DNA of 64,000 nt from Guyanagaster necrorhizus (GCF_019112545.1 NW_025064926.1:186001-250000), one strand, 5' to 3'. Counted from the first letter of the stretch, positions 48,658 through 62,228 are shown. Notes: generated by a model from the letters alone, not told the origin. Numbers and translations: made by a program.

Positions 48658-50230
48658 TGAAGAGGTTTTGCATGGACACAAGATGAAAATGGATACAGCA
48701 GAGTGCTATTTACTGATCACAATCACACCAACATATACATAACATTTTTTAGTTTGTGACAGGATTATAATATGATAGAGTAGCTATAGCAAGTACAATT
48801 GTCTTCTTCAATGAATCCACTGTGCATAAATAGCAATAGCACACATATAACAGTCCTAGATCTCTCTAAGTCTCAAAGCTTTTCATTTTATCAAAAAAAG
48901 AGGTGGCAATGAATGTTGCTGGGTCTTTAGGCAGAGGATACTGTAGCTCAATATAATATGTTGAAACACTTCCATAAAACTCTCAAAAAGGTTCCAAGCA
49001 CAGCTTAGATCAATTCAAAATCTCTAAACACATACTACATGACTCAAAGCTTTACACTCTGAGAAGAAACACTTCACAAGCATATCCACAAGTACCAAAG
49101 AGGTTAAACCTCTGCACACAAGTTTTCAAACTGATCATAGATCCACAGGATTCAAATCTATGTGACCTAGAGACACAAAACATAATAAAACACCATCCAA
49201 TAGACTCAAAGGGTTTGAACCTCTGCCAATCTGCAAAAATATCACAAATAACCTCATCTATAGACCAAATAGTTTGAATCTCTGCCACTTGTAATGCTAT
49301 ATATCACAAATACCTCAAAAACTCAAAATAGTGCCTCTTAGACACTGCTCTCTCATTTTCAGACTAGAGCACAATTTAAAACCTCTTATCAATTTAAATT
49401 CAAGTCTCTTGCAAGCTTCTGTGCCTTTGCACAGTTCTTAAATCTCTCTCTATAATATCAATAATGGGTATATTCTCTTGCTCAAAGTTATAAACACAAT
49501 TCCAGAGCTGAAGTGCAAGGCATTTATGCCTAATACACTGCAACTGTCAGAGGTTAGAAACTTATCTATTACTCTTACAATGTGGTACTTAAATGGGCTA
49601 CTACTGTACTTACTAATACACATCAAATATAATAGTTTCAAAGTGCAGAACTCTATTCCAGAGTCTCTAGCATATTATTCATGCATATGTCACAGTCTGA
49701 CATGCATATTCTGCTTTGGGTCAGGCCTGCCTTTTGGTTTTTATGCAACCTGACACTGGTTATCTCTGTTAGTGGCCTGGCCACTGGTCTCTTCACTTTT
49801 TTATCTCTCAGAGGCAATTAATCCATCCACAGAAGTCATTTTAGACTCTTAGGATTATTTCTAGTCATTTCTTTTATCAAATTTTCCCATTTCTTGGTCA
49901 ATCTCTCTGATACTCAGGTTTATCTTATTGTGCACCAATGCTCTGTTCTAGAACATGTCCCTTATCAATTTAATACCTATGCATCATTGATCAATATGAT
50001 GTGAAGTTGTGCACAAAGCTCTGATTATATTTTGATTGTGTGCTCTTTATTTTTAGTGGGTCTTTCTGTACTTGTATTAGCACAATTAATGTCAAGTGCT
50101 GGGATCCCATGTATAGTATGACCCACTCCTCTAGCTATATTCTTTATTGCATGCATAGTAGACTGTGATACAGTCAATGTATTGTTATAATTTGCAAAAT
50201 TACATGTCTGGACATGCAGCAGGCATGTCA
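48658..50230 (+). repeat. Repeat R, copy R3
   Basis: This starts TGAAGAGG and ends GGCATGTCA. It is 1,573 bp, about 220 bp shorter than R2 and R4, with internal losses. Flanking 4-mers do not match (CTGG left, ACAT right), which suggests rearrangement at one end. Confidence 0.75.
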
Positions 50231-50350
50231 ACATAAACTTTCCTTTTGTCTGCAAACTTTTTTTGATCTTGTGAACTTTTTCTGATAACTTTCATGATGC
50301 ATGAACTTTCTATTCTAATAAGTGCTATAAGTCTGGCCAGGCATTACAAT
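50231..50350. other. Spacer between tail-to-tail R copies
   Basis: 120 bp of AT-rich sequence without recognised features separates the 3' ends of R3 and R4. Confidence 0.5.
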
Positions 50351-50354
50351 ATGT

Positions 50355-52142
50355 TGACATGCCCTCTCCATGTTCAGGCATGTAAAATTGCAAAAATTGA
50401 GAATACATAGACTGCATTTCAGTCCAGTAAGCATGTAACTGAGAATAAAATAAGAGTACACAGAAATCTAGCCATTATAAGGCTAAACTGAAGTAACAAG
50501 AAGTAGAGTGCATGGCCTAGTAGCAGAATAATACCAGAGGGGTTAGACTGCATGTGAGGTCCCAGCACTTAGCCCTAAATATGCCAATACTATTACAAGA
50601 AGGCATACTAAAAATAAAAAGAATATGATTGAAATATGATCAGCAATCCTGATCATATTGATCAATGATGCACTGATGGAACATACTTTAGAACAGAGAA
50701 CTGAGACCCAAAGAAAGATATCTGAATAACCAGGTGTTGAACAGAGAAATAAAATGATGACAACAAAGAGATAGATAGAGGAATACTACTCTCCGAGATG
50801 AATAGCATATATACTGCTCAGAGACTTGCATGCATACTTATAGTGCCTTAGCATGCTTAACACAGCAAGAGACTCTGCATCATACTATAGTATGATATAT
50901 ACCATATTGGGTAAGTTAATTAATGTATGTCAGGCCAGAAGTGGTGCAATTTATGAGCCAGAGAGAATGTTGAGACACTGAAAAAAGAGAACATAACTAT
51001 TGTGGCTGACTCCAGATATGGAAGATAACTCCAGGGGTCCAGAACAGTTTACTGCTGTCAGAGATATGTCACCAAGGTGAGAAGAAAGCAAGCAGATCTA
51101 GCTAGGCTAGCTAGCAAGAAAACATCATGCAGTCCTGGCTTGGAAGAGAATAAGCATGGCAACTGTGATATGCATGCAAATAATACTTGCAGGATCCAGC
51201 ACAGAGTCCTGCACTTTAAAGATACCATAGTAGGATTGTATTAGTAAGTACCATAGTAGAGTATTTAAATACCACATTGTATGAGTAGAAGAGAGATTTT
51301 CTGATCCCCCACAGTTGCAGTGTATTGAGCACAGAAAGCCTTGCACTCTAACTCTGAGTTTGTATTTGTAACTTTAAGTGAGAGAATAGATATATTATTG
51401 AATATCCTTGAGAGAGCTGTGAGAACTAAGCAAGGCATCAAAGCTTGTGAAGGACTTGAGTCCAATTTGATAAGAGGTTTTGGATCATACTCTAACCTGA
51501 GAATAAGAGAGCAGTGTCTGAAAGGCATCATCTTGAGTTTTTGAGGTATTTGTGATGTGTGGCACTACAGGTAGCAGAGGTTCAAACCCTTTGGCCTGTC
51601 AGATGGTGTTTATTGTGTTTTGTGTCTCTGGATCACATAGGTTTGAATCCTGTGAGTCTATGATTGGTTTAAAAACTTGTAAACAGAGATCTGTGCTCTT
51701 TGGCACTTGTGGACATGTTTGTGATTGGTTTTTGCTTAGAGCATGAAGCTTTGAGTCATGTATTGTGTGTGTTAGAGATTTTGATATGATCTGAGCTGTG
51801 CTTAGGACTTTTTAGAGAGTTTTGTGAGAGTGTTTTGACATATTGTATTGAGCTGCAGTATCCTTTGCCTTAAGGCTTGGCAACACCTGTTGCCACCTCT
51901 TGTTCTGATAAGACAAAAAGCTTTGAGACTTAGAGAGACCTCAGACTGTTGTAAGCATGCTATTACTGTTCATGCACTGTGATCTCATTGAAGAAGACAA
52001 TTATATTTGTTGATTAGTACTTTTATTGCATTATAATCCTCCCATGAACTAAGAGTTTTATGTGTGTGTTGGTGTGAGTGTGGTCAGTGGGTAACACTCT
52101 GCTGTATTCATTTTCACCTTGCATGCACTCAGATCCTCTTCA
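50355..52142 (-). repeat. Repeat R, copy R4 (complete)
   Basis: This 1,788-bp copy starts TGAAGAG and ends CATGTCA on its strand, flanked by perfect 4-bp duplications ATGT (50,351-50,354 and 52,143-52,146). It includes the B-box-like motifs (for example near 51,575 and 51,640, plus strand). Confidence 0.85.
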
Positions 52143-52146
52143 ATGT

Positions 52147-53048
52147 GATCATATAAGATATATGTCATTATTAGTATACACATGGCATTTTTATATCACT
52201 CACAAGGTCTATTGTGATGCATATACAAGGCTGGCTGCAGATGTCTAAGCTTTTCACAGCTAATATATGGAAGAGTAATAAGCTGCAGAGGATTAACCAT
52301 ATGTTTAGTTAGATATTTGTAAGAAATATTAGAAGGGCTAGCATACTATTAGCTATATGAACTTTTAAATATGTTAAATTTACTAAAAGCCTCACAGCCT
52401 CAAAGGCTTCATGTAATAAAAAGTTCACTATGCTCACTAAGCTAGTACTGCAGTTACAAAGATTGTTTAAATGTTGCATACTTGGTATTAGTAAAAAGAT
52501 AGTATAAGTAATGTATAAAGGAATGAACAGAGGGAGACAAGCTATACTGAGACTATTTGACATCCCTATTAAACTATACACCAGTATAACACCTCTCTAA
52601 TAGAATCAGTTACACAGACTATATATAAGCTAATACTCTTCAACTGAAAGTGTTATAGCATTTTGACAATCTTATACCCTTCCTATCTAGAGGCTTACAT
52701 ACAAACTAGTAAACTTATTAATTCATGAAATATTGACTTGTCTTATTTCATTCCCAAAAACACAAAAAGAATCTGCTGCTCTTGTATGTCATTCTCACTC
52801 TTTCTAAATTCAATAAAAGAACTTGAAGGGTAACTAGATGATACTAACAATTTCTCTAGACCTCACTAGGACTATATATAGGATTCTGATATTAAAAGTT
52901 TGTAACACATATAGATTGCACCATCTGGTATTCAGATTCCTATATGATATTCTTCTTATAGGAAAATTTGCATACATACTGTGAGTTACTGTAAACAATT
53001 CAGAGCCTTATATCACTGTAGTTACTCTTTGCTATACCCCTTTGGAGA
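52147..53048. other. Unassigned AT-rich sequence
   Basis: There is no recognised domain. It lies downstream (minus strand) of a Gypsy protease, where RT would be expected, but the translation does not look like RT. Confidence 0.4.
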
Positions 53049-56000
53049 TTAGTCACTGTATGGAGGTACACAACTAGACTCACTTGAATCAGCCTTTAGA
53101 TTCTGTGCTTTGGTTTCACTTACTGAAATAAGTTTTGTGTTTTCTACCTGCAGAGAGTTTGGACAAACAATTTTTGGTTTATCACTATTGCAGCAAATGA
53201 ATTCTTTATCTATAGAGCTTCTCATACATCCACTATCTAGTAAGGCTTCAGTGTTCACCACTTGATGGGTGTCCAATATTTCTAGTTGGATTCAAAGAAC
53301 AGTCTTGTCTCCTTCTTTCTCTCCTCATATGTATTTTTTTCCTTGCTGTACCTCCTCTAAGGCCTACAGTGTCTCATCTTTCTTGATGCTTTGAAGCATA
53401 TCAATTAGATTCTGGCCAACTTTGATTAACTATTTTAGATGTACTCACCCTTTGAGTATGGCTAATGTGACTGAGTCTGTGGATTCTTTTGCAGCTCATA
53501 ATACTCATACTGCTGTGTTTAGCTTTTTTCAGCCAATCAGTTTGATATGGTTTGATTCAGAATACTCTTCCTTTGGATACTCCACAGCCTGCTTAGGCCA
53601 GGGCTTTTTCTTGAGAGCTCTGTGCCATCTAGACTATTCTGTTTTTGATTCCAGTGATAATATTTGTGATATAGACTTTATTTCCTTCTGTTGCTTTTCT
53701 TCAGCTTTAGGTGGAATAATGAAATATACCTTATAGAGCACTGCTCACCCTGTTTGGCTTTTTAGAGCACTTGAGTTCTTTTCTTCTTGCATATGATTTT
53801 CTTTTTTGAGTAGTGAGTATTTATTATTAGTATCTACAGAAAATAGCTTAGCTTTGATAGGTATATTGTCTGGTTTGAAATGTGCTATTTTAATATCATC
53901 TGCTTTGTTCAAAAAAGTGTCTGAAACCTATCTGTGTATGTATCAAGGGGCTACTTACCAAAATCCTCCTGAGATGCAGCTTCTTCTTTTCTCTTCTCTT
54001 CTGCAATAGTCCAGTCCAGTTCTTTCTGTTTTTTTTCAGCCAGCCATTTCTTCCTAGTATATTTGACTCAATTGTTTCTACTTATTATCTGAAAATTTCA
54101 TTTTAGAAATATTTCATGAGGCAGAAGTCTGACTGTTCAACACTATATTTGAAGCAGATCTTTGAGGCTGAGGTTTGCAGGGTTTTGGGCATACCTGAGA
54201 CAGGTGGCCTTTTTCTCTGCAATTAAAGCACTTTCTCTCTTTTCAGAGTGCATTGATATCTATCAGCTGCTCCTAGCTACTATATACAGTTTCAGTCCTG
54301 ATCTCTTGTTGCTTATAGTCAACTCTTTTGAGACTGTTCCATCAGTGACAGCCTTTTCTCTCATTGTAGTGGCTTTGCCTCCCCATGCCAAAGAGTGTTA
54401 ATATAGTAGTTGTAGTCCATCCACAAAATTCTTCTCTTCCACTCATTATAGATAGTGGAGAAATCATTATCTCTATGAGCAATGGTATTACAGAGATTGA
54501 ATTAGACCACATTCTTAATTTGTTCCAGTATGGCTTTGTGGTCATGCATCTTTTCTGCTTGATATGTTAATTCTTTGAATTCTTGAAAAAACTTCTTAGT
54601 ATCAGAAAAGTTGGCCTATTGTAAGACTCTCCACTTGGCTGCATGGGCTTTCTGTTCTGCATCTAGCTTGAATCATCAATATATGGTGGCTTTGAATTAT
54701 GGGTAGAAAGAGTACCTTCATCATCCTGTGATTGGATCATAGAAGTACTGTTCCTGTAGACTCCATCATTCTTGTATAGTGTCCTCAAACTGAGTGATGC
54801 AGAATATTACTCAATGAGAACTGAACCTACTAGAGCTCATGGGAAAATAGATACTATACATCTCAAAGTATGCCTCACTCTGTTGGAAAAAGTGCTTCAG
54901 ATCTAGGCTTTCCTCTTTAAATAGTGCAGTGTAAGGCTAGCAAACTCTTTAGGGCAAGAAGAATGTGTCTGCTCTTGCAAGTTCTTTTATAATTGCATGG
55001 GGAAAATCTAGCAGTTCAGAGCAGATCTGACAGAATATGCCTGGAGCAATTGGCTCATTGGTAGACCAAGCTCTGGCATCTGCTTTTGAGAGTGAATAAG
55101 CAGGACACAAGTGGAACATGAAGAGGAAGAGAGAGATTACAGGGATTGCTCCAAGCTGTCTGCTTATATGATATCAGGCTCAAAGGATTTTAGATATGCT
55201 TATAGCTTTAGCTTGTAAAAAACTAGCAGAATTTTATTCCTTAGCTTTGCACTATAAAAGTTGGTCTATATTCTATTTACAAGGTTATCCTTTAAATACT
55301 GAGATTCTAAAGATCTGCTCTCTTATCAGCTGTGGCTCCTATGGGTGCCTAGACCACTCCTTTCTGATCTTCATCTAACCCAGACCAGCAGAGTACCACC
55401 AATCTGCTCTATGAATCTGCTATCCATGAGCAAGTCAGCTACACCTTCTGTATCTGATGCCTTATTGAATAGCTTTATAAGGCTATCCATACTTGATCTA
55501 TCTCTGATCAGATAAAGTATCTCTTATGTGCATGCCTCAGCTGATATGCATTTGCTTCTAAGTGCTAAGGTTGCTTGTCAGACATAAAGAAGACAGACAG
55601 TGGAAAGTCATCTGTCATTATCTTGCAGGTTGTTGATTATGCAGCAGATCCCTAAGCAGGTTGTATTAGTGCTCTATTGCTTAAGCCATAGTGGAGAGAA
55701 ATGGTTTCTTGTTTTTGAGGCAGGATGATGCTCACTTCTCAGCTCTTTTAATGCTCTGGCAGATCTAGAGCTGAGAAAACTGAAATTTGGTGCTCATGAA
55801 TCTATATTGCAGTACAGTGGATTCTCAGACAATAATTGGTTTCAGATTTCTCCAGAGCTTCATGGTGTCTGATTTCCACAGAGGCAGAGTGTCAGGTGGT
55901 GGTGGCAGTGGCATCAGTGGTAGAACAGGCTTTTTGGATCTTAGCAAGGATCTCAGTCTTTGGTCATATTATGAGTGGTCAGATGGTTCTTCTGGTGATA

Positions 56001-57163
56001 GAGGGAATAGCATTGCCAGTTCCTCTTTTTCTTTTCTCTTGCCAGCTGTAGATGCTGCTGGAGCTTCTAATGCTAGTAGTCCAGTGTCTTTGGATCTTGC
56101 TCCAGCAAATAGGCAGATTAGCAGTGCCAAGACCTGCCAAGGGGTATTTCAGAAAGGATTTCAGCTTCTCCAGCTACTCAAATTGCTTTCTACTAATGGC
56201 AGTCATTTAGGTGCTCAGTAAGAGAATGGAAAGGGGGGCTTTCAGCATCTCTTGGCATTCTGTACTACTTCTGCTATCCTAATTTCCACTCATACTCTGT
56301 CCACTAGGTCTCTGGTGTGCTCTGATAATATGAGGTACTGGAGCCCTTTATCCATTTCTAACCAGCAGGTGTCTGTCATCTGCCTTCCTCTGAGCTGCTG
56401 GTAATGTCCAGGCAGATTCTTCTGCTATGCATGTTTGCCAGTTGAAGATATATTCATACTCTCTTTCTGGCTCATATGGATCCACCATTTCAGATTCAGT
56501 AGACTGGAGCTCTCTCCCTCTAAGGCTGTGTGCATCAATCCTGAGAATAATCTAGCTGATGTCCTGCTCTTAGATTAAGGGGCTTCAGAGTGTGCTGGTT
56601 ACAAGACTAGACTCATCCATCTGTTCATAGTAAAGCTCAGAAAGGGCTCCTGGTGTATATCTCTAGTAGTAGTTGGGAGTAGGGGTGGCTATATCTCTGG
56701 TTGGAAATTGATCCTCATGACTATTGTCTCCTCATACTGACTCTCCTTTATTAGAGGTGGCCAGTCAGATAACAAAAGGAGGAGAGGTTCAACTCCTTCT
56801 CCTCCAGTTTGTATGCTTCCAGATTCTAGAGATCAGATGATGTAATCCATACTGCTAGTGTCTGTGATTTCTGGGGCTGCTGGTCTGACAATGATACTCT
56901 TCTGACTTGAAAGTAAATAGGATGCCAGTTGAAGGGTGTGACAGAGGAAATCCACTCTTTGTTGGCTCTCCTACTCTTTCATTCTTTTTTTCTTCTTTGT
57001 TCTCTTGGTAATTATATGATATAGTATCTGATGATTTCAGTTACTGTGATAAACAGACAACCACCTATGATAGAGGTGGTGACAATATTTCTGAGCACAA
57101 ATTTCATATGCCAGTCCTAAGCAAAGTGCTGTCAGACTGAAGCATGTGAAGTCTTGGGCTAAT
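53049..57163 (-). mobile_element. Gypsy gag and protease remnant G5
   Basis: This lies on the minus strand next to LTR Z at 57,164. The gag N-terminal half is decayed (57,100-55,400), capsid-like sequence lies near 55,200-54,400, a zinc knuckle CFNCREKGHLSQVC (CX2CX4HX4C, intact) is at 54,189-54,230, and the aspartic protease segment TEALLDSGCMRSSIDKEFI is near 53,200-53,260 with an intact DSG. RT, RNase H and integrase are not present to the left. Plus-strand open frames near 55,800-56,220 overlap this gag and have no independent support. Confidence 0.8.
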
Positions 57164-57792
57164 TGTTATGCTTTACTAAACACTCACAAATGCTTGGCAC
57201 TACTTCTGCTAGAGTCTGATTCTAGATTCTGGCTCTGTGTTTGTTGTCAGTATCAGAGTATGATAAGAATAATGAGATAAGCAATGAGAATTTTATGAAG
57301 AGGGATGAAAGGGCATGGCTGGTAGAGATAGTCTGCTATTGTGATTGAGGTATTCACACCAGATAGTCAAGAAATATAGTAGGTGTATTAAACCTTAGCT
57401 TGAGACTGGAGTACATCAGAGTGTACTTACTACCTTAAATACTGTCTAAAGAGCCTTATGCTCTACAGGTGACTATTGTCTGATTTCCATATTTTCTACT
57501 CATTGTCCAGAGTGACAATGACTGTGCTCTTACTTTTATTTGTTATTGTCACTCTGCTGCACTATTACTATAGTGAGTTTCTGGTTTGTCACAGTTTTTA
57601 TTATAACAAAGGCATGAGATAAAGACTGTTGTCTCATTGTTTTCAGCCACCTATTGTGTGTTGATGAGTAAGGCATAGTTTTAGTGTTGTCATGACATTG
57701 TCATTCTTATGAGGTCAGGCTTTTAGTTGGAATTGGTAAGAATCAGCTTATTAAGTGTCAGCAGATTGTGATTAAAGGTAAAAATTGTAATA
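57164..57792 (-). mobile_element. Gypsy LTR, copy Z (5' LTR of G5)
   Basis: This starts TGTTATGC and ends GTAATA (from AACA) on the plus strand. It is homologous to the solo LTR at 35,536-36,013 but has about 150 bp more. The gag of G5 begins to its left, giving orientation. Confidence 0.8.
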
Positions 57793-57799
57793 TTTTAGC

Positions 57800-58141
57800 T
57801 CTAATTATTATTCTGATTGTGTTCTTTCTATTTTTAGTATATGTCTCTATGCTGATATTCATGCATTCAATGTCAAGTACTGAGACTTTGCATGCAGTAG
57901 GACTCCACTAATATTACTCTGCTACCAAGCCATACACTCTACCAATTATTACTTTAGCCAGATATAATGCTGAGTCTCATTTTATCACATGCTTCTTATA
58001 ACAGCCTTTGCATGCAGTTATACTGTTTTTTTCATATGCAATCACACTGTTCCTTTGCATACATTATAGACTTGAAAATACACTTAATATATTTTTAGAA
58101 TTTGCAAAATTATAAGTGTAAATACATTGAAAGCATATTAA
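57800..58141 (+). repeat. Fragment of repeat R (R5)
   Basis: This 3' part of R is recognisable by the order of landmarks: a run like ATTGTGTTCTTTCTATTTTTAG, then AAGTACTGAGAC, CATGCAGTAGGACTCC, and near the end TTTGCAAAATTA. It is truncated at both ends. Confidence 0.55.
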
Positions 58142-59279
58142 TGGCAATAAGTTTCTTTCAGATGAGAGCACTATTGCTTTGCCTTTGATCTCATTGAATG
58201 TAGAGTCAGAAATAGCATTATAAATAATATTATGCATATTTGCCTCTTTCTGCTTATATTTCTCTGTTTTTTCCTTTAGCTTTTCTGGATTGTTATCTGA
58301 GAGTGGATGTGAGAATATGATATCAGAGGACTGATAGAACTTTTTCTTGTGCTCAACAGGATGCAGGAGTATGTGAGCTGTCCTTTGCAAATGCCAGCTA
58401 AGGCCTTTATTCAGAAATTTGTTGGTGAGCTTTTCTTCAAATGTTATCTAGTTTGATCTATTATCTGCAAGCTTCATTGTGCTAACTAGCTTTATTCCAG
58501 TTGTCATGAATATACTGATAGTGAAGTCCATAATCTGTTAGAGTTGATAAGGTAGATGTATGGATATAGTGAATAGAAAACTAATTCAGAAAAAAATAGA
58601 TGCTAGAATAAAATGTCATAATATTACTATATAGATAATAAGTAAATATGATCAAATAGAGATAAATATAGAGGATACTCACATCTCAGCATTGTGGTTA
58701 AAAACTGAGATATGCAGAATAATATGCTGTACAGAAAAAGAAAAGAAAATCAAATAAGTAAGAGAATGTGTTCATCTTTATATCACATCAATTCTACATC
58801 TAATAAGTATTGTATGTTATTTTTTTAGAGAATGAATGAGGAATGTTTGATTATTTTATGGAAGTCCTAAAGTTTTTTATTATTTTTCTATATAAGCTCA
58901 CTTGATTAATAGCATTCATAAAAATAGCAGAGAAGGATAATAGCAAAGAGAAGATCATCATATGAATCTGAGATATTAGCAAGAAGACAGAAAGTGATTA
59001 AATGAAGTAGTTGAAGAGTTATTTTCTGAGAAGTGACATCATCTCTTGTTTTCTTTGAGCCACAGATAGTTGCTTGCACTATAAAATGTCTTTAATTTGC
59101 ATCAAAGTCAGAATAGAGATCTTTTAGAAAGTGATGAGCTCCAGTTAAGTATTTGGAGCCAGATACAATGAATTAAGATATATAAGCTATATACCTGCTG
59201 AGAGTAAGTGCTATAAGTTCAAGTGGCAATGCATAGGTGATGCAAAATCATATATAATCATATGATTCTATTGTATATC
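58142..59279. other. Unassigned AT-rich sequence
   Basis: Short open frames exist (for example 58,064-58,390 minus), without recognisable family features. It may include the end of the retroelement to the right. Confidence 0.35.
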
Positions 59280-61960
59280 TTTTTTCTACTTTGAGCTCAA
59301 TCATATAAGCTTAGAGAAAATGAGTGCATTCATCAAGAAGAGAAAGAGAAGAAGCTGAATAAGCAATATGAGAAGCATGCTTACTCAATGCAGCTGAAAA
59401 GACTATTTCCATTATGCTGGCAATAAGTCTCTTAGAGGAGTAAAGATAAAAACATGATCAGCAGAGAAGTTATGATGATATTCATTAATAAAAAGATGAG
59501 AAAGTATGTCTGTCCAAATATTTTCTTTTTCATCAATATGTTAGATGTGAATATTGATTTCCAATCTGAGTATAAGATCTGCCACTCTAAGTAAGAGTCT
59601 ATTATGTAGGAGTTCTGATATAGATAGAAAATCAAATGCAGTAACAGAGTTAAAGCTATTGATGAAAAGCAAAAGATATTGGGGCAGTTTGAGCAGACAT
59701 ACTGCATAATAGATGGCTGAAAGAATGGCCACAAGCTCAAGAAAGAAGATGTCAATTATTATTTTGGGTGAATGTGGATGAAACTGATATACAAATCTAT
59801 TCTCTGCAAAAATAAACAATAATCCATTTTTTGAGCTGACATCAGTCTAGATTATCATGTCAGCTTCTAAATTGATTCAGAGAGTTGAGTCAATAAAGCA
59901 AACACCCATGAAATCAGAAAGAACAGATGAGAACCAGGAAAGATTCTCTCTAACAGTAGTATTGATAAAGATCTTCATGAAAGAGTGAGTCTTTCTGGCC
60001 ATCTTTTTGTATAGAGATGAGAGAGCTAGATAGTCTCATAGTAGAACATTTAACATCCAGTTTTGATATTCACCTAGATGTTGCTATTTCTATAGAATAG
60101 ATGCTCTCCTGAGTGTCAAAAGAAAAGAATCAACTTCAGATTTGGCATCAATCTAGAAACCAATAATTTTGAGAGACTGATCATGTATCTGTTTTGAGTC
60201 ATTAAAAGAATAAGAGATATATTCTCAAAATATAAAAAGCTGTACTTGCTGTGCTGACTATAGCTGATCTTGATAAAAGACTAAATAATTAGCAAAATTC
60301 CAGCTAAATAAATCATCTATATAACCATAAATGTCAGTGATGCTCAGGTGGTGGATTCTAATCTAGCACAATAAAGTTGAAACAAAGCACCAGATTCTGA
60401 ATGAAGCTCAGCTTCCAAAAACTAGCTGTGCAACAATATTATATCAGCTGTCAATAAGAACCACTTGATGAATCTGCCATAAAAAATATGCTGGTAGATT
60501 CAAAAAAGCCTTAGCAATATCACTTTAATAGAGAGTGAAGTCAGTATTGGAATATTGTTTTATGGCATTGCATAGAGCTTTGCCAAATGAATTCATATCA
60601 TCATATTTCACTTTTGTCTCACCAGCTGAGATTTCTGCATTTAAACTAGAGAAAGTATAATCTGTTACAACATAAGGTTTTTTATCCTACCAGATGATGA
60701 ACATAGATGATACTTTTATTTCTGATAAAAGTATAAACCTTTTTGACAGAGGTAGTGACAAATAATCAGCTACAACTTCACAATCATAAAACATCTATAT
60801 TTTGTCAATGTTTTTAGAGTCTATAGCATAATTTTTGGTTTTGTCACAGAGAGTCATTTTGTTCACTAAGATTAAGAGGTCAAAATCCATTATAAGGACT
60901 GCAAATGACTGAAGAGACAAAGAGTTTGTTTAAGTGAAACTAGAGAATATTCTCTAAGCAATCAAAACTTATGATGATTGAGGCACAGATCTTGGTAGAA
61001 ACCTAGATTCCAATTCTCACATAAAACTGTTGCTCTTCTAGCAGCAGAGAGTGAAGTAAAGGACAATCACCTCATGCTTGAAAGAATTGACAAGGAGTGA
61101 AACATCTGAGTGAGAATAGGAATTTGTAGTTTGCTCCAGACATCCTTGCAGAAAGGACACTTAGCATAATGTAACTGAATCTCTTCATCAATATGAATGG
61201 CAATAGTAGTACAGTTCAGAAGACTTTGACTACATATTCCTGATAAACTTTGAGTTCAGTCTCAAGATGTAAATAAAGAACTTGAACTTGAACACCTCTT
61301 GCTTAAACACTATACACTCTGCATCAGTCAGATTATATCCTGATAAGCTTCTTAGCTGATGAAACATCTTTCTTAACAATGGCATATTCCATCATAAGCT
61401 CTTTTGCCTCCTCATTGTCATTGCACTCTTGGTCTATTAAGGCAAAAGTTTTGAAAAGTCAATATATTAATCCTGAATGATGAGGCACTAGAATGACTGA
61501 GCAATAGGTTTCACAAGAGACTGGATCTGAAGAGCCACAATGAGATTGTTGAGTGACTTTTCAGTAGCATAGATTTATCTGAGACAAAACAACTTAGCAA
61601 GATGAGGATCTGAGATTCCAGTGGCAATGATAGATTTCAGATGAGGAGATTGAGTGAGGACCATTATAAAAATAAAAGCAGTCTTCAGTGAGACAGTGTT
61701 ATCAAGCCCCAGAATGCCAGCAAGTATAGCTGCAATGAAGCTCTAAGATTTATTTGTGGTTGGTGTTTGATAAAGAAATTAAAGCTTTAAGCAGAGAGTT
61801 ATCCAGGCTGCTTCTTTAACCACATGTGCTCTAGTGTCTTGGCATTGTTCTGCATTGGCTTTGAATTTATCAGCTCACTTTTTTTGATACTCATCAATCT
61901 CTATCTGAGACAAGCCTGGAGAAGCATATTGAGAGTACAAGCCATGACTGCAGATACAGT
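59280..61960 (-). mobile_element. Unclassified fungal retroelement with RT and RNase H
   Basis: Minus-strand reading from about 61,950 gives a gag-like region (ISDPHLAKLFCLR near 61,600), then RT near 60,680-60,100 with KPYVVTDYTFSSLNAEISAG, YDDMNSFGKALCNAI and active site GYIDDLFSW near 60,300-60,325, then RNase H-like DIFFLELVAILSAIYYAVCL near 59,680-59,740 and ENIWTDILSHL near 59,500. It resembles RT-RNase H polyproteins common in Agaricomycetes that I cannot place in Copia or Gypsy; DIRS-type is possible but I see no tyrosine recombinase. No flanking LTRs were recognised. Stops are frequent, but the domain order is well kept. Confidence 0.65.
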
Positions 61961-62228
61961 TGTATAGACTCTAAATTAGTTATCAGTTTCTATAGTTTTC
62001 ACTATTTACACAGCTACATATTTTAGCAACTTACTATCTGCTAAGATGTGAGTATTTTATGCCTACTTATACTATATCTTACTAATTAACAGTAGATATA
62101 TCTATTTTGTTGTTTCAGATACTATACATACCAACTATAGCAACTTACTGTCTACTAAGATATACACCTATTTTATTATTTCAAGCCAACTCTTGCTCCA
62201 CTCATATTGCTGTGAAATCTCACAGTCA
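61961..62228 (+). other. 5' region of Copia element C4
   Basis: AT-rich sequence upstream of a Copia gag. It contains an imperfect tandem duplication: two units with AGCAACTTACT(A/G)TCT(G/A)CTAAGAT near 62,025 and 62,140, about 115 bp apart. It is probably LTR or leader, but no second LTR is in the window. Confidence 0.5.

Noticed and set aside
55787..56221. Plus-strand open frame of 144 codons, Gly/Ser-rich start
   Set aside because: It lies opposite the gag region of the minus-strand element G5, which is supported by an LTR, zinc knuckle and protease; codon content looks like an antisense shadow.
59432..59819. Hydrophobic minus-strand frames that could be a membrane protein
   Set aside because: One of the two overlapping frames is the RNase H-like part of the retroelement; the other is the same bases in a different frame. 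Apparent hydrophobicity comes from AT-rich codons.
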